Assembly (NCBI RefSeq): GCF_947387555.1
Contig: NZ_CANDNZ010000020.1
Span: 31,014-95,013, forward strand
Direction: 5' to 3'
Length of the DNA: 64,000 nucleotides
Origin: Thalassomonas sp. RHCl1
GTDB lineage: Bacteria; Pseudomonadota; Gammaproteobacteria; Enterobacterales; Alteromonadaceae
The position numbers and the translations under genes are program-made. Shown piece after piece: positions 8,070-18,000 of the stretch (its first letter is position 1; every line of letters starts with the position of its first letter). The notes under the pieces are model-generated. The model saw only the letters and a list, made by a program, of their open reading frames with translations. It searched no databases and was not told the DNA's origin.

Positions 8070-11000
8070 ATGATCTTCAAACGCAGGGAAGCTAAGCTTA
8101 AAAACAAAGCCAAAGCCAGCCTTAAGGTAAAAAACTGCCGCTTTCCCGCATATATTGAAGCATTAGAGCCGCGTTTATTATATTCGGCAGATTTGTTAGG
8201 TGGCACTATTGATGTTTCCTATGTTGATCCTGACGTGCTGGATGAAGCTAAAACCCGCTTGTCTATTTTGGCTAAAGGGAATCATCAGGATGAGCAATCC
8301 GGCCCTCATGCGTTAACTGCTCAGCTTGAGGAAAATCAGCCGATACCCGATGCAAATGATAAAGAAGTGAGCGGAGTCGAGCTGGTTATCATAGATGCAT
8401 CTACGCCGGATTATCAAATTTTGGTCAATGATATCATCAATAACGCTGCCGACGGAACGCAATTCCAACTGGTAGTCATTGATTCTCAAGATAGCGGTAT
8501 TAAACAAATCAGTGAAGTATTAAGTCAATATACAGATCTGGATGCCTTACACCTTATTTCCCACGGTGAGCAGGGCCAGCTTAATATCGGAAATACCCGC
8601 CTCTCCCAGGAGAACCTGGAGCAATACTCCGCCGAGATTTCTGCCTGGTCAGGTGCTTTTAAATTCAATGGTGATATTTTACTTTATGGCTGCAACCTGG
8701 CAGCTGAGCTTAGCGGGCAGGCTTTTATTGACGCCTTGGCTGTTTTAACTAAAACGGATGTTGCAGCCAGTAATGATTTGACGGGGCATGCAGAGGCAGG
8801 GGGAGACTGGCAGCTTGAATATCACACAGGTGTTATTGATACCGAATTAGCCGTGAGTGAGTCGTTGCAAGTACAATGGCAGCAGGTATTGGCTAATGAT
8901 CCGGCATCAGCCAATGATGATCCGGTAACCTACAGTACTTATATAAGCAGTCTTAATCCTGTTTCTCATTGGCAGCTCAATGAAAGCAGCGGCACCCTGG
9001 TCCTCGACCAGGCAGGAAGCAATAACGGTACTTACGTCAATGCTCCGGGGCTGGCCGAAACGGGGGCTCTTGTTGATGACCCGGCGAATACTGCGGTTTC
9101 TTTTGATGGAACAACCAACGATGATAGCGGTGACTATATCGTTATTCCCCACGATAGCGATATGATGCTGGATGACGGTAGTATTCAGCTCTGGTTTAAT
9201 ACCGACAATGTCATGCAAGATTCGAGTTTGTTTTCAAAGGATTCTTCAGGCTATGTCAACGGTGGTCATATTGAAATTGACTTGACCTCCAGCGGCCATA
9301 TTAATGTGCGTTTACAAAGCAGTAGTGATAGCTATTTTGTCGAAACGACAGAGGTTATGACCAACTCCCAATGGCATAATGTAGTGTTTACTTTTGGCTC
9401 ATCAGGAATGAAGCTATATGTCGATGGCGAGCTGGCAGATACCAATGTATATACCGGGGGACTAGGCACCACTTCAGGCGGAAGCGGTAATAGCGAGCCT
9501 ATAGTGATTGGCGCCTCTACCGGTGTCAGCAATTCGGGAAGCGAAACACCGACGGTGCGCCATTATCAGGGGAAAATTGATGAAGTGGCTATCTTTGACT
9601 CGGCCCTGTCGGCCGAGCAAATAAAAATGCTCTATGGCTCAGCCCTGCAAGATTATACCCTGCTAGAAGATGGTACCTTAAATGTTTCGGCAGATGCCGG
9701 TGTGTTAGCCAATGACTATGATGCGGAAAATGATCCGTTAACGGCTATTTTGGTCAGCGGGCCATCAAATGCTGCTTCTTTTTCTCTTAATGCTGACGGT
9801 TCTTTTACTTATACGCCCACAGCCAATTTTAGCGGTACTGACAGTTTTAGCTATAAAGTCAATGACGGCACCAGTGACTCTAATATTGCGACCGTGACTC
9901 TGACCGTGACCGGGGTCGATGATCAAACCGCAACGGTTGTCAATCAAAGCATGACAGTAGCGGAAGGGGCCACTGATACGGTCTTGACGTTAACTGAGCT
10001 GCAAAGCACAGATACCGATACCGACGATAGTACGCTCATTTATACCGTGGGCAATGTCAGCAACGGCACGTTAACCATCAACGGCAGTGCCTGGGCTTCG
10101 GGCAGCAATGATACCTTCACCCAGCAGGATATTATCGATGGTAATATCCGCTACTCCCATGATGACTCCAACACCACTTCGGACAATTTCAGTTACACGG
10201 TGGAGGACCCTGCGGGTAACCAACTTACCGGGCAGAGTTTTACTATCACGGTAACCCCGGTAGATGACGATACTGCGACCGTGGTTAACCAAAGCATGAC
10301 GGTAGCAGAGGGCGCCGGTAATACCGCACTGACCTTGACTGAACTGCAAAGCACAGATGCCGATACTCTCGATAGTACGCTCATTTATACCGTAGGCAAT
10401 GTCAGCAACGGCACGTTAACCATTAACGGCAGCGCCTGGGCTTCGGGCAGCAACGATACCTTTAGCCAGCAAGATATTATCGACGGCAATGTCCTGTACG
10501 CCCATGATGGCTCCAACACCACTTCGGACAGTTTCAGCTACACGGTGGAAGATCCTGCGGGTAACCGGCTGACTGGGCAAAGTTTTGCTATTACGGTGAC
10601 ACCCGAGGATGATACTGCCGCGATTGTGGTTAACCAAAGCATGACGGTTGCTGAAGGCGATACCAATACAGTGTTGACGTTAACCGAGCTGCAAAGTACA
10701 GATGCCGATACCGATGATAGTACGCTTATTTATACCGTGGGTAATGTCAGCAACGGCACGTTAACCATTAACGGCAGCGCCTGGGCCGCCGGCAGTAACG
10801 ATACCTTTACCCAGCAGGATATTATTGACGGGAATATCCTGTACTCCCATGACGGCTCCAACACCAGCTCTGATAATTTCAGTTATACCGTGGAAGACCC
10901 CGCGGGCAACCAGCTGACCGGGCAGAGCTTTGCTATCACAGTCACGCCGGTCGATAGCGATACAGCAACGGTTGTCAATCAAAGCATGACAGTAGCGGAA

Positions 11001-14000
11001 GGGGCCACTGATACGGTCTTGACGTTAACTGAGCTGCAAAGCACAGATACCGATACCGACGATAGTACGCTCATTTATACCGTGGGCAATGTCAGCAACG
11101 GCACGTTAACCATCAACGGCAGTGCCTGGGCTTCGGGCAGCAATGATACCTTCACCCAGCAGGATATTATCGATGGTAATATCCGCTACTCCCATGATGA
11201 CTCCAATACGACTTCGGACAGTTTCAGTTACACGGTGGAGGACCCTGCGGGTAACCAACTTACCGGGCAGAGTTTTACTATCACGGTAACCCCGGTAGAT
11301 GACGATACTGCGACCGTGGTTAACCAAAGCATGACGGTAGCAGAGGGCGCCGGTAATACCGCACTGACCTTGACTGAGCTGCAAAGCACAGATGCCGATA
11401 CTCTCGATAGTACGCTCATTTATACCGTAGGCAATGTCAGCAACGGCACGTTAACCATTAACGGCAGCGCCTGGGCTTCGGGCAGCAACGATACCTTTAG
11501 CCAGCAAGATATTATCGACGGCAATGTCCTGTACGCCCATGATGGCTCCAACACCACTTCGGACAGTTTCAGCTACACGGTGGAAGATCCTGCGGGTAAC
11601 CGGCTGACTGGGCAAAGTTTTGTTATTACGGTGACACCCGAGGATGATACTACCGCGATTGTGGTTAACCAAAGCATGACGGTTGCTGAAGGCGATACCA
11701 ATACAGTGTTGACGTTAACCGAGCTGCAAAGTACAGATGCCGATACCGATGATAGTACGCTTATTTATACCGTGGGTAATGTTAGTAATGGCACGTTAAC
11801 CATTAACGGCAGCGTCTGGGCCGCCGGCAGTAACGATACCTTTACCCAGCAGGATATTATTGACGGTAATATCCTGTACTCCCATGACGGCTCGAACACC
11901 ATTTCTGATAATTTCAGTTACACCGTGGAAGATCCCGCGGGCAACCAACTGACCGGGCAGAGCTTTGCTATCACAGTCACGCCGGTAGACAGTGATACAG
12001 CAACGGTCGTTAATCAAAGCATGGCAGTAGCGGAAGGGGCCACTGATACGGTTTTGACGTTAACCGAGCTGCAAAGCACAGATACCGATACCGACGATAG
12101 TACGCTCATTTATACCGTGACGGATGTCAGTCATGGCACTTTATATATCAATGGCAGTGTCTGGTACAAGTCAGGTATTGGTGCCAATAATACCTTTAGC
12201 CAGCAAGATATTATTGACGGTAAAGTACGTTACTCCCATGATGGCAGCAATACTTTATCCGATAACTTTGGTTATACCGTCGAAGATGGCGCTGGTAACC
12301 AACTCACCGGGCAAAGCTTTACAATTACGATAAGTGCGGAAGATGATGATACCGCGGCCGCGGTTAATCAAAGCATGACAGTAGCAGAGGGCGCCAGTAA
12401 TACTGCGCTGACCTTGACCGAACTGCAAAGTACAGATGCCGATACTCTCGATAGTACGCTCATTTATACCGTGGGTAATGTCAGCAATGGTACGTTAACC
12501 ATTAACGGCAGCACTTGGGCATCGGGCAGTAATGACAGTTTCAGCCAGCAGGACATCATCGACGGCAAGGTGCTTTATTCCCATGATGGCAGCAATACTT
12601 TAAGCGATCATTTTACTTATAGTGTTGAAGACGGTGCCGGTAATCGGCTTAGCGGACAAAGTTTTGTTATTACCGTAACGCCTGTAGATGATGATATTGC
12701 CCTTGTCATTAAGCAAAGCCTGACGGTGACGGAAGGGGATAGCAATATTGCCCTTTCATTAAATGAGTTGCAAAGCACAGATGCCGATAGCGATGATGCG
12801 GCTTTACTGTATACCGTAGGTAATGTCAGCAACGGCACCTTAACCATTAACGGCAGCGCCTGGGCCCAGGGCAGCAACGACAGCTTTACCCAGCAGGATA
12901 TTCTCGACGGTAAAGTCTTGTATTCCCATGACGACAGTAATACCAGCACTGACAGTTTCAGCTTTTCTGTAACGGATCCGGCAGGTAACCAGCTTAGCGA
13001 TCAGAACTTTGTTATTCAGGTCAACCGTATCGATGATGATCCTGCGATGATCACCAGTAATATCAGTTTCAGCGGTAATGAAGGAGATATAGTTAGCGGT
13101 ATACTTAGTGCCACTGATGTCGATGGCCTTACCGACAGCAGCTATTTTAGCGCAGGTCATGGAGTTTACGGTAGTGCCGATATAGATGCCGAAACAGGTG
13201 TCTGGTTTTATACGCCAACAGATAACAACTGGTTCGGCACTGACAGTTTTACCGTTACGGTAACCGATGATTTTGGCGGAATAACAGAGCAATTGGTGAC
13301 CGTCACGCTCACCGGCGTTGATGATGCGGCACTGATCAGCGGCGATCTGTACTTTAGCGGCACTGAAGGTGATTGGATCGGCGGCGATATAAATGCCAGC
13401 GATGTTGATGGTCTTACCGACCTGAGCTATTTTTCGGTGGGTCCGGCGAGCCATGGACAGGTGGTGATAGATACGCAAACGGGCAACTGGGTGTATACGG
13501 CAAGGGATAGCAATTGGTTTGGCAGTGACAGCTTTCACGTTACCGTTACCGATGACTTTGGCGGCATAACGACAGAGCTGATTCGTATTGAACTTACTGC
13601 TGTTAACGATGCCGCGATAATTTCAGGGCAGAATAATGCTATTTTGCTGCTGGCTGATGATAGCGACGGAGAGTTGGTAACTTCAGGCCAGTTGACGATT
13701 GTCGATGCCGATGAAGGCGAGGCTGCTTTTGTTGCCGAAACCTTCAGCGGGCGTTACGGGGAATTAAATATCGACAGCCAAGGTCATTGGTTTTATCATG
13801 CCAACGCCTCCCAGCCAGCCATCCGGGCATTGGGTGAGAATGAAACCGTGACAGAGCAGCTCACTGTCTCCAGTATCGACGGTACCGAGCAGCGGGTGAA
13901 TGTTGCCATCACTGGCGTTAATGATGCTCCGGTCATTACCCAATCCCTCAGCGATCAGGCCGTTAACCCGGAAAGTGAATTTGACCTTACTTTTAGTAAA

Positions 14001-15026
14001 CATACCTTCATGGATCCCGACACTGCCGATACCCTGGTATACACGCTATTGCAGGCAGATGGCAGTGCCTTGCCCGGCTGGTTAAACTTTGATAGCGACA
14101 GCCTAACCCTTAGCGGCATAGCCGACAACGAAGATACGGGTACCCTGGCGCTGAAACTCATTGCTGATGATGGCAGCTTAACTACTGCTGAAGCCTTCTC
14201 ACTGACGGTAAACCGGCCAATGACGGTTGATACTTTACCAATCACTCATATACAGCCGACCAATGTTGTGCAGACAAGCATAAATAAGGGGGTTGCAGAA
14301 AACCAGGGCTCATTGGAACAGGAGAGCCTGCAAGAAAACAGCCTTGAACAAGCCGAAGAAATAACGGATGACCAGGCTGAAACTTCCGGGGAGAAGAAAT
14401 CGGCCCAGGAGGTCGAGATAGCGCAAAGTATATCGGTGCCGAAAGGCCTGCATCAGATTCTGAATCATCAGCATAACAGTAATGATGCGCCGGGTTTTTC
14501 GGAGGTAGCATTTGAAACCGTGATAGGGGAAATTAATGAGGTAGAAATTAAAACAAAAACAATCCAGGAGAATAACACTGATCAGCAGAGCCAGTCATTG
14601 GAGGCTCTTGATTTGATTAATCTGGACTTTTCTACCAGTGTTCCCCTTGAACTTTTGACCGCCGAGCAAGTCTCTGCCCGTGATAATGAGCACTTTTTCC
14701 GGGAGCTGGATCAAATGCGCCGGGAGCTGAACGAATCGATAGCCGATGAAGATGAACAAGCTGATGTTGTCGCGGAAGTGACCATGGGGGCGACTTTATC
14801 GGTTTCTATGGGGGTCCTTGCCTGGGTTTTGCGGGCCGGCTCTTTGATGGCCAGTTTTCTGTCCATTATTCCCCTTTGGAAACAGTTTGATCTTATGCCG
14901 GTTTTAGGTAGTCAACCGGTGAAGACGCCGGAGCCGTCAGGGGATAAAAAAGCCGGTCAGTCTGCGGCGAAAGAAGAAACTATTTTTGATACTGAGGAAA
15001 AAAGCGCTGATGAATCTAAGGACTAG
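8070..15026 (+). CDS. Giant LEPR-XLL adhesin-like protein with DUF4347, LamG-like domain and nine cadherin-like repeats
   Basis: ATG 8070 is preferred over the in-frame TTG 8034 because AAAGGCGGT precedes it and it sets the LEPR motif at residue 32, as in the paralogue. The product is about 2318 residues without a Sec signal. Order: basic N-terminus; LEPRLLYSADLL (32-43); DUF4347-type domain (about 103-274) with LISHGEQG and LLYGCNLA; LamG/jelly-roll domain (296-525) with SFDG and QLWFNTD strands; Big-like unit (529-615); nine cadherin-3/CSPG-like units (621-1657); two FSGNEG/FSGTEG units (to about 1848); a VCBS-like unit; an Ig-like unit; a Gln/Glu-rich linker; and the shared C-terminal domain (about 2203-2318) with VTMGATLSVSMGVLAWVLRA. 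Asp/Asn-rich repeat ends suggest calcium binding. It is likely a large adhesin; the hydrophobic C-terminus suggests membrane retention until processing. The GGDEF/EAL gene starts 3 bp later. Confidence 0.85.
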   Translation: MIFKRREAKLKNKAKASLKVKNCRFPAYIEALEPRLLYSADLLGGTIDVSYVDPDVLDEAKTRLSILAKGNHQDEQSGPHALTAQLEENQPIPDANDKEVSGVELVIIDASTPDYQILVNDIINNAADGTQFQLVVIDSQDSGIKQISEVLSQYTDLDALHLISHGEQGQLNIGNTRLSQENLEQYSAEISAWSGAFKFNGDILLYGCNLAAELSGQAFIDALAVLTKTDVAASNDLTGHAEAGGDWQLEYHTGVIDTELAVSESLQVQWQQVLANDPASANDDPVTYSTYISSLNPVSHWQLNESSGTLVLDQAGSNNGTYVNAPGLAETGALVDDPANTAVSFDGTTNDDSGDYIVIPHDSDMMLDDGSIQLWFNTDNVMQDSSLFSKDSSGYVNGGHIEIDLTSSGHINVRLQSSSDSYFVETTEVMTNSQWHNVVFTFGSSGMKLYVDGELADTNVYTGGLGTTSGGSGNSEPIVIGASTGVSNSGSETPTVRHYQGKIDEVAIFDSALSAEQIKMLYGSALQDYTLLEDGTLNVSADAGVLANDYDAENDPLTAILVSGPSNAASFSLNADGSFTYTPTANFSGTDSFSYKVNDGTSDSNIATVTLTVTGVDDQTATVVNQSMTVAEGATDTVLTLTELQSTDTDTDDSTLIYTVGNVSNGTLTINGSAWASGSNDTFTQQDIIDGNIRYSHDDSNTTSDNFSYTVEDPAGNQLTGQSFTITVTPVDDDTATVVNQSMTVAEGAGNTALTLTELQSTDADTLDSTLIYTVGNVSNGTLTINGSAWASGSNDTFSQQDIIDGNVLYAHDGSNTTSDSFSYTVEDPAGNRLTGQSFAITVTPEDDTAAIVVNQSMTVAEGDTNTVLTLTELQSTDADTDDSTLIYTVGNVSNGTLTINGSAWAAGSNDTFTQQDIIDGNILYSHDGSNTSSDNFSYTVEDPAGNQLTGQSFAITVTPVDSDTATVVNQSMTVAEGATDTVLTLTELQSTDTDTDDSTLIYTVGNVSNGTLTINGSAWASGSNDTFTQQDIIDGNIRYSHDDSNTTSDSFSYTVEDPAGNQLTGQSFTITVTPVDDDTATVVNQSMTVAEGAGNTALTLTELQSTDADTLDSTLIYTVGNVSNGTLTINGSAWASGSNDTFSQQDIIDGNVLYAHDGSNTTSDSFSYTVEDPAGNRLTGQSFVITVTPEDDTTAIVVNQSMTVAEGDTNTVLTLTELQSTDADTDDSTLIYTVGNVSNGTLTINGSVWAAGSNDTFTQQDIIDGNILYSHDGSNTISDNFSYTVEDPAGNQLTGQSFAITVTPVDSDTATVVNQSMAVAEGATDTVLTLTELQSTDTDTDDSTLIYTVTDVSHGTLYINGSVWYKSGIGANNTFSQQDIIDGKVRYSHDGSNTLSDNFGYTVEDGAGNQLTGQSFTITISAEDDDTAAAVNQSMTVAEGASNTALTLTELQSTDADTLDSTLIYTVGNVSNGTLTINGSTWASGSNDSFSQQDIIDGKVLYSHDGSNTLSDHFTYSVEDGAGNRLSGQSFVITVTPVDDDIALVIKQSLTVTEGDSNIALSLNELQSTDADSDDAALLYTVGNVSNGTLTINGSAWAQGSNDSFTQQDILDGKVLYSHDDSNTSTDSFSFSVTDPAGNQLSDQNFVIQVNRIDDDPAMITSNISFSGNEGDIVSGILSATDVDGLTDSSYFSAGHGVYGSADIDAETGVWFYTPTDNNWFGTDSFTVTVTDDFGGITEQLVTVTLTGVDDAALISGDLYFSGTEGDWIGGDINASDVDGLTDLSYFSVGPASHGQVVIDTQTGNWVYTARDSNWFGSDSFHVTVTDDFGGITTELIRIELTAVNDAAIISGQNNAILLLADDSDGELVTSGQLTIVDADEGEAAFVAETFSGRYGELNIDSQGHWFYHANASQPAIRALGENETVTEQLTVSSIDGTEQRVNVAITGVNDAPVITQSLSDQAVNPESEFDLTFSKHTFMDPDTADTLVYTLLQADGSALPGWLNFDSDSLTLSGIADNEDTGTLALKLIADDGSLTTAEAFSLTVNRPMTVDTLPITHIQPTNVVQTSINKGVAENQGSLEQESLQENSLEQAEEITDDQAETSGEKKSAQEVEIAQSISVPKGLHQILNHQHNSNDAPGFSEVAFETVIGEINEVEIKTKTIQENNTDQQSQSLEALDLINLDFSTSVPLELLTAEQVSARDNEHFFRELDQMRRELNESIADEDEQADVVAEVTMGATLSVSMGVLAWVLRAGSLMASFLSIIPLWKQFDLMPVLGSQPVKTPEPSGDKKAGQSAAKEETIFDTEEKSADESKD
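9931..12000 (+). repeat. Near-perfect tandem duplication of a 1035-bp block (three units twice)
   Basis: The block 9931-10965 matches 10966-12000 base for base with only scattered substitutions. By eye there are about 3 in the first unit, about 3 in the second and somewhat more in the third. The three units within a block differ from one another much more than copy 1 differs from copy 2, so the block was duplicated as a whole and recently, or is kept alike by gene conversion. Confidence 0.9.
9931..13042 (+). repeat. Nine tandem 345-351 bp coding repeats (cadherin-3/CSPG-like units)
   Basis: Units start near 9931, 10276, 10621, 10966, 11311, 11656, 12001, 12352 and 12697. Eight are 345 bp (115 codons). 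The one at 12001 is 351 bp because its middle reads WYKSGIGAN instead of WASGSN. Each encodes VNQSMTVAEG, LTELQSTD, a TLTINGSxW strand, QQDIIDG and YTVEDPAGN, with drift in the last two units. Three related units lie in the short paralogue at about 4591-5655, the first of which also has the WYRSGIGAN variant. Confidence 0.9.
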
Positions 15027-15029
15027 CTT

Positions 15030-18000
15030 ATGAAAAATCCCCTCGGCTCTCCATTGGTGCGTATCAGCGTTGGTTTGGTGATGCTTACTTGCAGTATATT
15101 GCTGATGTTTGAGTTTTTAGGCCTGGTCCCGAACCAGAAAGTGCCGGAGCTGAAATTTCGTAAAATGCTGGTAGAGTCGCTTGCGGTACAGCTTAATGCC
15201 GATATTACCGCTAACCGGGAAGATAATGTCCATCATACCCTGGAAGCCGTGGTGACCCGAAACAGCAATGTAAAATCCGCCGGCGTACGGTTAACTTCCA
15301 ACCAAGTGATCGCCCAGTCCGGCGATCACCAGCAGGCATGGTTGCTTAAACCCACAGATAAATCTACCGCTTCCCAGGTACAGGTGCCGATTTTTAAAAA
15401 AGGTGAGCGCTGGGGAACGATAGAAGTTATTTTTGATGACCTGTCTACCTTGGATAACCCCTTCTTTATACTGGTGCTGTTCGTCTCCTTGTCCGGTTTT
15501 GTTTGTTATTTACTGTTTTTAAAAAAAACCATGCTCGAGCTCGATCCCGGTTCTGTGGTTCCCGACCGGGTGCGCAATGCATTAAATACCTTATCCGATG
15601 GTTTGTTAATCATTGACAACAAAGAGCAAATAATTTTTTCCAATGAACCTTTCCTGACAAAATCGGCCCGGTCAAATGAATCGCTGATGGGCAAAAAAGC
15701 GTCTGAGTTAGACTGGTTATGCGAAGAAGAACAGCAAGTACTTCCCTGGTTACCGGTATTGCAAGGTGAGGCGGCGGTGACCGGCGCAGCGCTGAAATTA
15801 AGGGCCAAGTCAGGCAACCAGGTTTCTTTTAAAGTGAATGTCTCACCGATTGGCCGCAGCGAAAAAGAAACCCGGGGCGCCCTGGTGACTTTTAACGATA
15901 TTACCGAGCTGGAAATAAAGAACAGCGAATTGGGCCAGTTACTGGATAAGCTTAAGCTCAGCCAAAAAGAGATCACCGCCCAAAATAAGGAGCTGAAATA
16001 TCTGGCGACCCGAGATCCGCTCACCAGCTGCCTTAATCGCCGCTCTTTTTTTGAAGGGCTCAGAGTCTTGATTGAAGAGGAAAAAAGCCTTAAGAGTTCA
16101 CTGAGCTGTATTATGTCAGACATAGATCATTTTAAGTCGGTCAACGATACCTATGGTCATGCGGTGGGGGATAAAGTGATCAAGATGGTGGCGAAAATAC
16201 TCAAAGACATCTCCCGCACCAATGATCTGGTGGGGCGCTACGGAGGCGAAGAGTTTTGCGTGGTGCTGCCGGCGACCACGGCGCAAGAGGCTGCCCAGGT
16301 AGCGGAGCGAATTCGTCTGGCGGTGATGAAAGAAGATATCAGCCTGCCAGACGGTAAATTCAATGTGACTTCGAGCTTTGGCGTGGCTTGCTGGTCAAAT
16401 CAGCTCAGTAATGCCGAAGCCTTTGTCAGCCAGGCAGATGAGGCCTTATATGTTGCTAAAGAAACGGGCCGTAACCGTGTGGAAATCTGGAATGAACAGG
16501 CGGAAAAACCTCCGGCAGCCGCCGAGCCGGTTGAGGAAAGCGAACAGGAAAGCAATGGCACTGAGACTTTTGAAGAAAATGAGAGTGAACAAGTCCAGGC
16601 CGAACCGGTTGTCGAAATAACCCCCCTGGCCGGGAGTGAGTTGGAAAGCAAGAAAAGCTTATGCCCAAATGACGATGAACCACCTCAGGAAAGTGCTGTA
16701 GTATCTGTGAATTTAGCTCCCGGTAAATATGATGAGCGGGTGGAAACCACACAGGTCTTTGGTCTGCCGAGCCGTACTGTGATGTTCGATCGTATTATTC
16801 AGGCAATATACAGGGCAAAGCGCAATAACAGAAAGTTTGCTATCCTGGTTCTGGATCTGGAGAAGGTCCGTCAAATCAGCCATACCTTAGGTCATAGTGT
16901 CAGTGAAAAATTGATCCGCGAAATGGGCCGTAAAATCAGCCAACTATTTAGAAATACGGATTGTGTTTCCCTTGTTGATAGTGCTGGGCACGCTGCAAAG
17001 AACAGTGTCTGTGTGTCACAAATCAGCAGTTATGAATTATCTCTGTTGCTGGATGATTTTTCCCAGGATGAATTTCTGATCCAGATGTTAAACCGGATAT
17101 TCCAATCATTGGAAAATCCGGTGAGTATTGAAGGAAGTGATCTGTACCTTGATACCTGTATCGGGGTGAGCTTATACCCGAATGACGGTGAAGAGCCGGA
17201 TGAGCTGATCGCCAATGCCAGCACTGCCATGTATGAAGCCAGACAGAAATCCGGACGAAATAACTTCAGGTTTTATTCGCCAGAAATCAATCAAAGGGCG
17301 AACCAGCAGCTGCAAATGGAAAACGACCTGCATAAAGCCGTCGAACGAAATGAATTTCTTGTTTATTATCAGCCGAAGGTGGATGTCAGCAGCGGGCAAT
17401 TGTGTGGTATGGAGGCCCTGGTACGCTGGCAACATCCGGACTCGGGTATGGTGCCCCCGGATGATTTTATCCCGCTGGCGGAAAGTAACGGTATTATTGA
17501 TGCGATTACCGATCAGATACTTGCCCTGGTGTGCGGACATCTCACCCGGTGGCAGGAGGCATCTCTTGAGCCTGTGCCGGTTGCCATCAACCTGTCGCCG
17601 GTACAGTTTAAAAACCCGCAGCTTGCCAGCAAGATTATTAAACAGTTGAAGCAAAATGATATTTTACCCAAATACATAGAGCTGGAAATTACGGAAAATG
17701 TGGTCGCCGATAACCTGGCGGCAACGATCGATTTGATCCACGAACTCACCGATGCCGGTTTTAGTATTTCCCTCGATGATTTTGGTACCGGCTATTGCTC
17801 TTATAGTTATTTAAAGAACTTTCCCGTGGATAAAATTAAAATTGACCGCTCTATTATCACAGATTTCACCGAGAATACCTTTGATGCCGCCATCGTCAAT
17901 TCCATTATCACCTTGGCGGATCATTTAGGTTTAAAGATCGTGGCCGAAGGGGTGGAAACGGCGGAGCAACTGAAATTTTTACGTGATCTCAATTGTCACC

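Noticed and set aside
7822..8073. 83-codon ORF ending in an ATGA overlap with the giant gene
   Set aside because: No recognisable motif; the overlap and AAAGGGA could be chance. Kept only as a possibility in the intergenic entry.
10071..12017. Regularly spaced minus-strand ORFs of 63-92 codons
   Set aside because: They mirror the 345-bp and 1035-bp repeats of the giant gene on the other strand and have no independent support.
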